Of a stretch of DNA of 64,000 bases, positions 8,762 to 15,271 are shown in pieces (within the stretch, counting starts at the first letter, position 1; each line of letters starts with the position of its first letter). The stretch lies in the NCBI GenBank assembly GCA_020725645.1, contig DYEQ01000072.1:29953-93952 (forward strand). Direction: 5' to 3'. The translations under genes were made by a program, and so were the position numbers. The notes beneath the pieces were generated by a model. The model made no database searches. It was given only the letters and a program-made list of their open reading frames with translations, and was not told the origin of the DNA. Source of the DNA: Candidatus Fermentithermobacillaceae bacterium (GTDB lineage: Bacteria; Bacillota; Sulfobacillia; Fermentithermobacillales; DUSS01).

Positions 8762-9850
8762 TCACAGCCTTCTCTCCGGCAGCAAAAACCTCTCCGCCAT
8801 ATCAGCTGCGTAGTCCCTTATTCTGCGATTCCCGGCCCTGGTCAGCGGGGTTGCGGTGACGCGTTCCCTTAGAAGAAATACCTCCACGTCGGGAAGCAGC
8901 CGGCTCAGGGCGAACGCCAGGGGCAGCCCGTTTTCGAATATCTCCATGGCGTGAGTGTTCCCGCAGATGAACGTGAGGCCCTTTTCCTTCGCCGCCTCCA
9001 CCAGCGGATGGTCAGCTTTCACTCTACTAATGGATGCTATCACCGTGTCGATGTCGGGGTGTTCCCTGAGCGCGTGTTCGAGGTGCGCTACGGTGAACCC
9101 GGTGTGCGGGTAGATATGGAGGATTACCTTGACCGGCGAAGATTCGTTTCCGTTCAAAATGTGGGGGCGGGTACATACGTTGGTCTCCTGTATGTCGGGG
9201 ACCCCCCTCACCCTCTTTTCCGCGTCCAGGATTTCGGATTCTTCCGCTATGCCGCAGAACTCATCCAGCCGCCTTATGATGTCCCCCGCCGTCTTCACTT
9301 CGGGCAGGGCGCGTCCGACGTTCATGATGTTGCCCGGCACTCCACCGTAAGCTATATCCACCCGAAAAGATTGATGGCCATGGATGAACGCTAGGCCCGG
9401 GTGCAGCCCGTGAAAAGCTTCGTGGAGCTCGAACACCGATATCCCGTAAAGAGACAGGTAGTTCTTGAGGGGCACGCCGCCCGAGTTGGCCGCATCCGCG
9501 ATGGGATGATGACAAACCACCGCATCGATTCCCACGCCGCAGCAAAGCTCCAGCTGGGATTCGGTCAACGTCATTGAAACACCGATTCTCCTGACCAGGC
9601 CGTCGGGGTTCCCGAATACGAGTCCTGGGGTCTCGGTGATAGCTTTCCCCGGGATGTTGGACGATTTCGTGACCACGAAAGGCGAATGGCAACGGTTGAC
9701 GTAACCGGTCCCTTTTATCACGCGCCCGCCGGTGATCCTGTCGAGAGCTTCTAACACATCGAGAACGGTGACTGCGCCTGTGACACCCCCTACCGCCGTC
9801 TCGGGAACCATCGCTTCCACCGCCGGGTGAGCTTTTGTGCCTTCAGCCAT
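8762..9850 (-). CDS. Nif3-like dinuclear metal centre protein
   Basis: Member of the Nif3/NGG1-interacting-factor family (362 residues), toroidal hexamers with two metals per subunit. Visible metal motifs are GIDAVVCHHPIAD near residue 110, HGHQSF near 157 and the C-terminal GNTHAMEIFENG near 311, as in the family. The biochemical role is poorly defined in the family; some are proposed hydrolases or cyclohydrolase-like. An unusual 25-residue start precedes the VLDVLEALDRI helix. It begins 6 bases after the FAD oxidoreductase stop with AAGGAGGTGA as ribosome site, so the two are one transcript. Confidence 0.85.
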   Translation of the reverse strand: MAEGTKAHPAVEAMVPETAVGGVTGAVTVLDVLEALDRITGGRVIKGTGYVNRCHSPFVVTKSSNIPGKAITETPGLVFGNPDGLVRRIGVSMTLTESQLELCCGVGIDAVVCHHPIADAANSGGVPLKNYLSLYGISVFELHEAFHGLHPGLAFIHGHQSFRVDIAYGGVPGNIMNVGRALPEVKTAGDIIRRLDEFCGIAEESEILDAEKRVRGVPDIQETNVCTRPHILNGNESSPVKVILHIYPHTGFTVAHLEHALREHPDIDTVIASISRVKADHPLVEAAKEKGLTFICGNTHAMEIFENGLPLAFALSRLLPDVEVFLLRERVTATPLTRAGNRRIRDYAADMAERFLLPERRL

Positions 9851-9856
9851 CCTTTG

Positions 9857-11164
9857 TCACCTCCTTTCCCCATCGAGTTCCTGACCCTCGAACCTGTTTT
9901 TTCCGAAGATGCCCTCAAGCCCAAGTCTCTTGATGCGTTCGTGGATTTGGCCGGGGTCACTGGAATAGAGGCCGCGCTCCTTCATGCGCCCGAAATAGTA
10001 AGAACCCGAAAACGTATACCTTCTAGAGAGCCCTTCCCCCGCTGCGATTTCCCGGCCGGAGACGTCTATCATGTCTCCGATGGCGGTTTCCGAGGGGAGC
10101 TTGAGGAGTTCTTCGCCCTGCCCGTGTAGCGCAGCATTTCTTCCCGCCAGAGAACCGGTGACTATGGCCTCCGTATGTCCCACCAGCGTTCCCGCTTTCT
10201 CGCCTCCGCAGAACAGGTTGTCAAGCCCCTCGACTCTCAGCGCGTTATCTCTGGGGGCGATGGCCATGTACCGGATGGAGTTACCCTTGCTACCGGCGTA
10301 AGGGTCGACGAAACGAGCGTCCTCGAAACCGGGGATGTGTCGCAACGACGAGAGGGGGAAATACGGGGCCATGAGTTTCGCATGACCGGTGTCAAGCAAA
10401 ACCACATTCTCCCTGTATTCATCAAGGGCGTACTGCTGGCAGGCCTTGAACGAGAGGTCCTTCTTTCCAAGTTCCGGCGGAATCGGCGTCACGAATACTC
10501 CGGTGGAATTCAACGCTTCGACGATACGGGGATGAAGGGATTCCTTGAGGAGCTTGCAGCTTCCGCTCATCGAACCAGGCCTTCCCGACGCCGAAATACC
10601 CATCTTCTCGGAAACACCCGCCAGAGATGAGAAACTCACGCGCCCCCCAAAGGAAGGGCATCGCAGAGCGCACATGGCACATCCGTTTCCGAACCTGGTG
10701 CAGTTGGTCTGAGGACCCGCCGATCCCGTCGCGTCGACGAAGGCGTCCCCTTCTATTCGTTCACCCCCTTCCGTTACGCAGGCGGTGATGCGTCCGTTCT
10801 CCTTTTCAGCTCTCGTTACTCTTTTTCCGAAGAGAACCGTGATACCCTGACCCTCGAGGAACCTGCGTACCACCGGCTCTATTCTGGCCACGTCGTACAA
10901 GGTGGCATGGGCATGGCCCGGAAAATCCACGTTGGTGTGCTTCGCGACCCTGTCAGCTATGAGGAACATCTCGCCGCAGCCCATAGCTATCGCTTCTTCG
11001 GCCGCCGTATATCTTCCGTTGTTCCTCATGATGCCCCCGACCAGGCCCGTTCCCAAGAGGGAATCGGTCCGTTCGAGAAGCGTCACCTCCGCCCCGGCCT
11101 TTCTTGCGGCTACGCTCGCGGCGCACCCGGCCCAACCTCCGCCTACCACGACGACTTTCGGCAT
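9857..11164 (-). CDS. FAD-dependent oxidoreductase with CXXC-type cysteine cluster
   Basis: Flavoprotein of 435 residues with an N-terminal Rossmann FAD motif (VVVVGGGWAGCAASVAARKAG) and LLERTDSLLGTGLVGG. A cysteine cluster GCAMCALRC near residue 171 may form a redox disulfide or bind metal. The C-terminal FAD segment is LFCGGEKAGTLVGHTEAIVTG near 328, reminiscent of GidA/MnmG-like or FAD-dependent-2 enzymes. The substrate is unknown. ATG at 11164 follows GGAGGTCTTCATC. First enzyme of the FAD/Nif3/gate unit; a hairpin lies between it and the upstream gene at 11296. Confidence 0.85.
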   Translation of the reverse strand: MPKVVVVGGGWAGCAASVAARKAGAEVTLLERTDSLLGTGLVGGIMRNNGRYTAAEEAIAMGCGEMFLIADRVAKHTNVDFPGHAHATLYDVARIEPVVRRFLEGQGITVLFGKRVTRAEKENGRITACVTEGGERIEGDAFVDATGSAGPQTNCTRFGNGCAMCALRCPSFGGRVSFSSLAGVSEKMGISASGRPGSMSGSCKLLKESLHPRIVEALNSTGVFVTPIPPELGKKDLSFKACQQYALDEYRENVVLLDTGHAKLMAPYFPLSSLRHIPGFEDARFVDPYAGSKGNSIRYMAIAPRDNALRVEGLDNLFCGGEKAGTLVGHTEAIVTGSLAGRNAALHGQGEELLKLPSETAIGDMIDVSGREIAAGEGLSRRYTFSGSYYFGRMKERGLYSSDPGQIHERIKRLGLEGIFGKNRFEGQELDGERR

Positions 11165-11215
11165 GATGAAGACCTCCTGAGCGAGTTGATTTGCCCGGGT
11201 TCCGCTGGAAAATCA

Positions 11216-11247
11216 AACGGGACCCGGACTCACCACCAGGTCCCGTT
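11216..11247 (-). terminator. Hairpin between the sensor-like gene and the FAD oxidoreductase
   Basis: AACGGGACC pairs with GGTCCCGTT around 14 bases. On the minus strand it is followed by TGATTTTCC, a weak T-rich tract. It lies 52 bases before the FAD gene start and could reduce read-through from the upstream gene. I looked for a T-box (GGUGG-type bulge and specifier) and did not find one. Confidence 0.5.
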
Positions 11248-11295
11248 CTAACCTGCCTGAAGCGAGTGTCGCTTTCTTTTTTAAACTTGAAAGGT

Positions 11296-11847
11296 TCAGG
11301 ACGCCTCGGTCTGGAACTGGACCACCGCGCTGATTATCTCCCCTACCGACGAAGGAGAGAGACTTCTCGGAAGCACCATCACCTTTTCGCGGGGTCCTTG
11401 ATACTTGGCCCAGAGGACCGCATCCATTTCCTCGGCCACCGTGAAGATCTCCACGGGCATCGACTTCATGTCGGAAAACGCGCCGGAGATAAACCTCGGT
11501 TCGAACACGCCGCTGTCGAGAATCTCCCTGAGCAGCATGTTAGCGCATTCGTGGTGATCGGCCACCACACCCACCAGGGTGCCGGGCGCGAGCTGGTTTA
11601 AAGCTCTCACCGCTTTCGCCTGGATGGTAAACCGGATGCCGATTACCTTCAGATCCCGGTACTGCCTTGTGAGCAGACGTTGGGTGGGGCTTTCCGCGTA
11701 AGCTACGGCGATGTCGCAATCGCTGGGATCGAACTCTTCGCGACCGCAGCTTTTAACTTGAGCCATTCCCTTCAGGATGCCCCCGACATAACGTTCCAGG
11801 AGCAACCGGGACATGGGGTACGGCGTCACCGCGGTTACCCTTACCAC
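11296..11847 (-). CDS. Sensor-like protein, possibly the C-terminal domain of a regulator (5' end possibly frameshifted)
   Basis: A 183-residue soluble protein with alternating beta/alpha character, for example LKVIGIRFTIQAKAVRALNQL and GTLVGVVADHHECANMLLREIL. The pattern is reminiscent of PrpR_N-type ligand-sensing domains that precede DNA-binding domains, but I cannot show a DNA-binding part. GTG is the only usable start (GGAG 10 bases upstream). An overlapping frame before it (to about 11950) encodes RERIEAAQRLYDKRARGKP, and a single-base shift near 11865 would join the two. So the gene may once have been longer. It is the first gene before the FAD/Nif3/gate set. Confidence 0.5.
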   Translation of the reverse strand: MVRVTAVTPYPMSRLLLERYVGGILKGMAQVKSCGREEFDPSDCDIAVAYAESPTQRLLTRQYRDLKVIGIRFTIQAKAVRALNQLAPGTLVGVVADHHECANMLLREILDSGVFEPRFISGAFSDMKSMPVEIFTVAEEMDAVLWAKYQGPREKVMVLPRSLSPSSVGEIISAVVQFQTEAS

Positions 11848-12200
11848 CTCGGGATCATCTCCGGGTTACCGGCTTTCCTCGGGCTCGCTTGTCATAAAGC
11901 CGCTGCGCCGCCTCGATTCGTTCTCTCGAGCACAAGCTAGGTTCGACATAAATCGTCAAAATCCTGCTACGCTCCGAGGAAATTGAATCAAAATACAAAA
12001 ACAAACGAGAAGGTGAATATGGAGGTGAATATCGCGAACAACCGGTAACCGGAGAACTGCTTCCCGGACTGCACCGAGAAGAGATTGGAACCGGGGACTG
12101 TCCCGGGAGAGGATGGACCCGGGGAGAGCCCTCACCCGGGAGAGTCTCGACAGAACGATACTTCCCCGGGAGGATGGTTCCCACAGTCCACCGGCAGCCG
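11848..12200. other. Intergenic region with imperfect CCCGGGAGAG repeats
   Basis: No convincing gene apart from the possible broken 5' part of the preceding entry. Between 12102 and 12173 the plus strand has four close copies of CCCGGGAGAG (12102, 12118, 12135 and a variant at 12164). Each is a GC-rich palindrome core CCCGGG. They lie just past the stop of the serine hydrolase and may act as structured 3' RNA or protein sites. No T-run terminator is visible. Confidence 0.35.
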
Positions 12201-13439
12201 CTACTTTGTTTCAAGCGACATCTGATAATCGTAGATGACTTTCGATATATGGCCGATCTCCTCGAAGCCCGCTTCGACGTCGTAATGCCCTTTGGACATT
12301 ATAGCGAGCACATACGGGTGTCTCGCATAAACCACTCCGACGTCGTTGGCAACACCGGTTATATCTCCTTCTTTATGGGCGACCTCGACCTGGTCCGCAA
12401 TGAACCGGTTGAGACCCGTGTTCCAGATGGTATGGGCCAGGTCGTACATGAGCTTCTTTCCTTCCTGCGACTGCTGAGCGAAAGATAGAGCCGCCTTCAT
12501 GTATAGAGCCATGTCCCTGGGAGTCGATACGTTTTCCCCGTTCGGGTACACGACGGTGCCACCCAGCTCCCGCATGAAGTTCGCGATGTTCTCTTTGCCG
12601 AGCCTTCTCTCCAGCAATTTCCAGGCAATGTTGTCGCTCTCCACGATGGCCTTTTCAGCGAGCTCTCTTATGGTAAAAGTGTCGCCGTCTCTGGCGGTAA
12701 ACTGGAGTGACCCGGCACCCCCGCGCCAATCCCTGGATGCCACGTAGGTTAGCCTCTCATCCCACGACAGCTCTCCCCTGGAAACAAGGTAACTCGCATA
12801 CAAGACCACGGGCACCTTCACGGTGCTCGCAGCGGGTACCCACAGGTCTTCATTGACCCCGAAAGTCTTTCCGGAAGTCAAGTCTTCGAAGTAGATCCCC
12901 CATTCTTGACCCGTCTCCTGCTTTATCGCCTCGATTCGCTCCCGAAGCTCTCTTTCCAGCGGTGCGTAATCGGGATTCCACTGCTCCTCGGAACCTATGG
13001 AGACCAGAGAGCTCGAGTTGTCGACACCGGCCCCCTTCTCGTCACCGGCGCCCTCGCCGCCGGTCGCAGCTTTCCCAGGTTCGGCTGGGATCCAAACGGT
13101 CGAGTTCCCCGAACCATAGCTACCTTCTGATTCGCCCGTCGGTTCGCCTGTCCCCTGCAAGGCCGCAACAGTCCCGCCGGGTTTCAGTCCGGTAGCGACC
13201 AGCGTCTTACCAACGATCAACTGCCCCCACAAAACGGGGGACCACCCAAAAGCCGGTAAGAAAGCTATGGCGACCACCAGTGCTATGCCCGTAACAACCA
13301 GGGTCCCGGTTCGTCTCTTCGACGTACCCGTTGTCTTTCCGGGCTTTCCGGAACAGCCAGCTCTCTTAGCAGCGGCTTTGGTCACACAGCGAAAGGCATT
13401 AAACGTCGTATGAAGGATTTTGCAGAGCCTACCCTCCAT
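12201..13439 (-). CDS. Membrane-anchored class A-type serine hydrolase (beta-lactamase/PBP fold)
   Basis: 412-residue protein with an N-terminal membrane anchor (GTLVVTGIALVVAIAFLPAFG, about residues 43-63), a Gly/Ser-rich linker and a C-terminal penicillin-recognising domain. Catalytic motifs are STVK (SxxK) near residue 220, ESDN (SDN) near 273 and HKEGDITG, a variant of KTG. The omega-loop glutamate region (ExxLN) of true class A beta-lactamases is missing: PNGENVSTPRDMA follows almost directly. A peptidase, sensor or PBP-like role is therefore more likely than antibiotic hydrolysis. ATG at 13439 follows GAGGAGGGGAAAC. A longer in-frame start at 13673 would overlap the leader terminator. 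Confidence 0.8.
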   Translation of the reverse strand: MEGRLCKILHTTFNAFRCVTKAAAKRAGCSGKPGKTTGTSKRRTGTLVVTGIALVVAIAFLPAFGWSPVLWGQLIVGKTLVATGLKPGGTVAALQGTGEPTGESEGSYGSGNSTVWIPAEPGKAATGGEGAGDEKGAGVDNSSSLVSIGSEEQWNPDYAPLERELRERIEAIKQETGQEWGIYFEDLTSGKTFGVNEDLWVPAASTVKVPVVLYASYLVSRGELSWDERLTYVASRDWRGGAGSLQFTARDGDTFTIRELAEKAIVESDNIAWKLLERRLGKENIANFMRELGGTVVYPNGENVSTPRDMALYMKAALSFAQQSQEGKKLMYDLAHTIWNTGLNRFIADQVEVAHKEGDITGVANDVGVVYARHPYVLAIMSKGHYDVEAGFEEIGHISKVIYDYQMSLETK

Positions 13440-13547
13440 GTTTCCCCTCCTCAAGAGCGGAATTCCTAAGCAAACCTTGTCTATCCCGGTGCATCGTCTG
13501 GCGCTGAGCACGACCTGTTCCGGGCCGCGCCCGTCGGGGCAGCGACG

Positions 13548-13580
13548 CCAGTGCGCAGGCGAATTCCGCCTGAGCACTGG
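13548..13580. other. Large imperfect hairpin in the serine-hydrolase leader
   Basis: CCAGTGC and CAGGCG pair with CGCCTG and GCACTGG around a 5-base loop, with one mismatch. It lies between the leader terminator and the start codon. No T-run follows, so I read it as a structural element of the 5' untranslated RNA rather than a terminator. Confidence 0.5.
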
Positions 13581-13607
13581 TCCTTGCATAACCGCGCACA
13601 ACATAGC

Positions 13608-13645
13608 CACATACAAAGAAAACGCATCGGGTCTTCCCCGATGCG
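13608..13645 (-). terminator. Leader terminator (putative attenuator) of the serine hydrolase
   Basis: CGCATCGGG pairs with CCCGATGCG (9 perfect pairs, 5-base loop) and is followed on the minus strand by TTTTCTTTG. It sits about 85 bases after the predicted transcription start and 170 bases before the gene, so most transcripts should stop here unless antitermination occurs. An upstream segment at 13675-13690 (GCATC, four bases, GGG) could pair with the 3' arm instead. No known riboswitch class recognised. Confidence 0.65.
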
Positions 13646-13700
13646 ACCGACATCCACCCTTCTCCAAGCTCATCCCGAAAGATGCCGCTTGCGCATACTT

Positions 13701-13729
13701 ATTGTAACAGTTTTATGTTAACAGGCCAA
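13701..13729 (-). promoter_or_regulatory. Promoter of the serine hydrolase gene
   Basis: Minus-strand TTGGCC (13724-13729), 17-base spacer, TACAAT (13701-13706). Predicted start near 13694, which gives an exceptionally long leader of about 255 bases. Confidence 0.65.
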
Positions 13730-13999
13730 GCTAATCTGGGGTTCACGGCTTCTCGCCCTTTTTTGCCTTCTACCGACCCACAGAGATTTTACTCATACGG
13801 GAAACGATTAAGGTGCAAGCGTCGAGTTTAACCGTGGTAACGAAAGCACTCCCGTTACGTAGGTACCCGGCGTCGACAGCTAAAGCTACCGGCCGGGGTG
13901 TTGTAGCCTACCCGCAAAGAAACAGCACGAGGCCAGGAACGGCAGCAGCATTCCTCCTTGAAACCCACATGACCTAGCCGTAGGGAGCCGCGGGGATCT
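13730..13999. other. Non-coding stretch between hypB and the serine hydrolase promoter
   Basis: No open frame with coding character. A short palindrome GTAACG/CGTTAC spans about 13837-13857. No clear terminator for hypAB is visible on the minus strand. Confidence 0.3.
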
Positions 14000-14656
14000 T
14001 CATTGAGATTCTCTCACCCATTTCTCGAGCCACTCCGCCCACCTGTCGATCCCCTCACCGGTACGGCAGGACATGGTAAACGTCTTCATGTCGGGTTTCA
14101 TGGCTCTTACCTCTCCCAGGACCCGCTCGAGATCAAAGTCCGTGTAGGGCACGAGATCCATCTTGTTGATGAGAACCACCTGCGAAGACAGAAAGGCCGC
14201 CGGATACTTCGCAGGCTTATCCGTCCCCTCGGCAACGCTCAATACGACAACCCTGAGATTCTCCCCGAGGTCGAAAGAAGCGGGACATACCAGATTCCCC
14301 ACGTTCTCGATGAACAGTAGGTCCACTCGGGACAGATCCATCTCCTCGAGAGCTTTCCAGACCATCGACGCGTCGAGGTGGCACGCTCCGAGGGTCGTTA
14401 TTTGTACGAGAGGAATCCCGAGGTGAGAAAGCCTTTCTGCATCCCTGGTAGTCGCTACGTCTCCCTCAATTACCGCTGCCCGAACCTTTTGGAGTCTGGG
14501 GATGGTGGCCTCCAGGATGCTGGTCTTGCCGGCACCAGGGGAGCTCAGCATATTTACGACCTTGATTCCCATTTGCTTAAACCTGGCCCTGAGGTCCTCA
14601 GCTCTCTTCCTGTTCACCGCTAGAATATCCTTGCCGACTACGACCTTGACCGACAT
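14000..14656 (-). CDS. hypB: Hydrogenase nickel incorporation GTPase HypB
   Basis: GTPase that drives nickel loading of NiFe hydrogenase precursors together with HypA. The 218-residue protein shows the P-loop SSPGAGKTS near residue 37, IEGDVATTRDAERL, ENVGNLVCPA with the metal cysteine, and the guanine-specificity NKMD. It lacks the His-rich nickel-storage N-terminus of some homologues. Start ATG at 14656 follows GGGAGG by 7 bases. The gene overlaps the end of hypA by 59 bases. Divergent from hypFCDE. Confidence 0.95.
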   Translation of the reverse strand: MSVKVVVGKDILAVNRKRAEDLRARFKQMGIKVVNMLSSPGAGKTSILEATIPRLQKVRAAVIEGDVATTRDAERLSHLGIPLVQITTLGACHLDASMVWKALEEMDLSRVDLLFIENVGNLVCPASFDLGENLRVVVLSVAEGTDKPAKYPAAFLSSQVVLINKMDLVPYTDFDLERVLGEVRAMKPDMKTFTMSCRTGEGIDRWAEWLEKWVRESQ

Positions 14657-15002
14657 CTCCATCCCTCCCGTGATACGACTGGATTTCGAGTTCGAGACCA
14701 CCTTGAAGCAAGACGTTCTGCGAGCGGCACGACGGGCATGCCCACCCCGTCTCGCTGGGCCTGAAGACTGCGCCGCACTCGCGACACCTGAGCTCCGCAG
14801 GGACCTCTTCGATCACGAGCTCGGCCTCTTCCATAGGGGTTGCGCGCGATGCCACAGCGAAAGCTTCTCGAAGGGCGTGGGGATACGCCCCGGAGAACTC
14901 CCCTACTTTGAGTTCGACCCGGGTTATCTTCCGGATCCCTCTGGACTGGGCATCCTTGAGGATGAGGTCCATCATCGCGGTGATGAGGCTGAGCTCGTGC
15001 AC
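14598..15002 (-). CDS. hypA: Hydrogenase nickel incorporation protein HypA
   Basis: Nickel metallochaperone for NiFe hydrogenase. Begins with MHELSL, where His2 is the nickel ligand. The zinc site is CREC then CPSC in the second half. At 134 residues it is about 20 longer than usual because the frame continues past the normal end (LELEIQSY) into hypB; the extra tail is Gly/Arg/Ser-rich and may be unimportant. GTG start at 15002 with AAGGAG nine bases upstream. The strong overlap suggests coupled translation with hypB. Confidence 0.95.
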   Translation of the reverse strand: MHELSLITAMMDLILKDAQSRGIRKITRVELKVGEFSGAYPHALREAFAVASRATPMEEAELVIEEVPAELRCRECGAVFRPSETGWACPSCRSQNVLLQGGLELEIQSYHGRDGDVGQGRSRQGYSSGEQEES

Positions 15003-15271
15003 GAAAACGTTCTCCTTTTTTGTACATCTCCGAGCTAACTCTACCGCCGCTAGACGAGTCGGGTCAATTGGCCTATCTTTACGGTTTTGCGATAATGGGA
15101 GTAAAGTTAACCTCGAAGAAGCGCTGACCAGGTGCCTTGCCCAGTTTCAGCGCAACGTTTACGGAAAGTTTTATTCTGTTTGGAACGTTAGGTTAAACTC
15201 GATAACGCGTCCTTCCGAGTCTAAGGACATATTCAGGAACATTCGGAGGAATTAGGGGCAGTCGCGGGAAC
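15003..15271. promoter_or_regulatory. Divergent hypA / hypF control region
   Basis: 269 bases between the two divergent hyp units, AT-richer than the surroundings. It must hold both promoters. On the plus strand TTGGAA at 15179 with a poor -10 17 bases later is possible; no consensus pair is convincing. No nickel riboswitch or NikR-like palindrome was recognised. Confidence 0.35.

Noticed and set aside
11165..11295. T-box leader before the FAD oxidoreductase
   Set aside because: The hairpin and GGTGG on the minus strand suggested it, but there is no specifier loop or conserved T-box sequence, and the region is too short.
13440..13730. c-di-AMP (ydaO), c-di-GMP or preQ1 riboswitch in the serine-hydrolase leader
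   Set aside because: I compared remembered consensus blocks of these classes and none is present; only a terminator and a generic hairpin can be supported.
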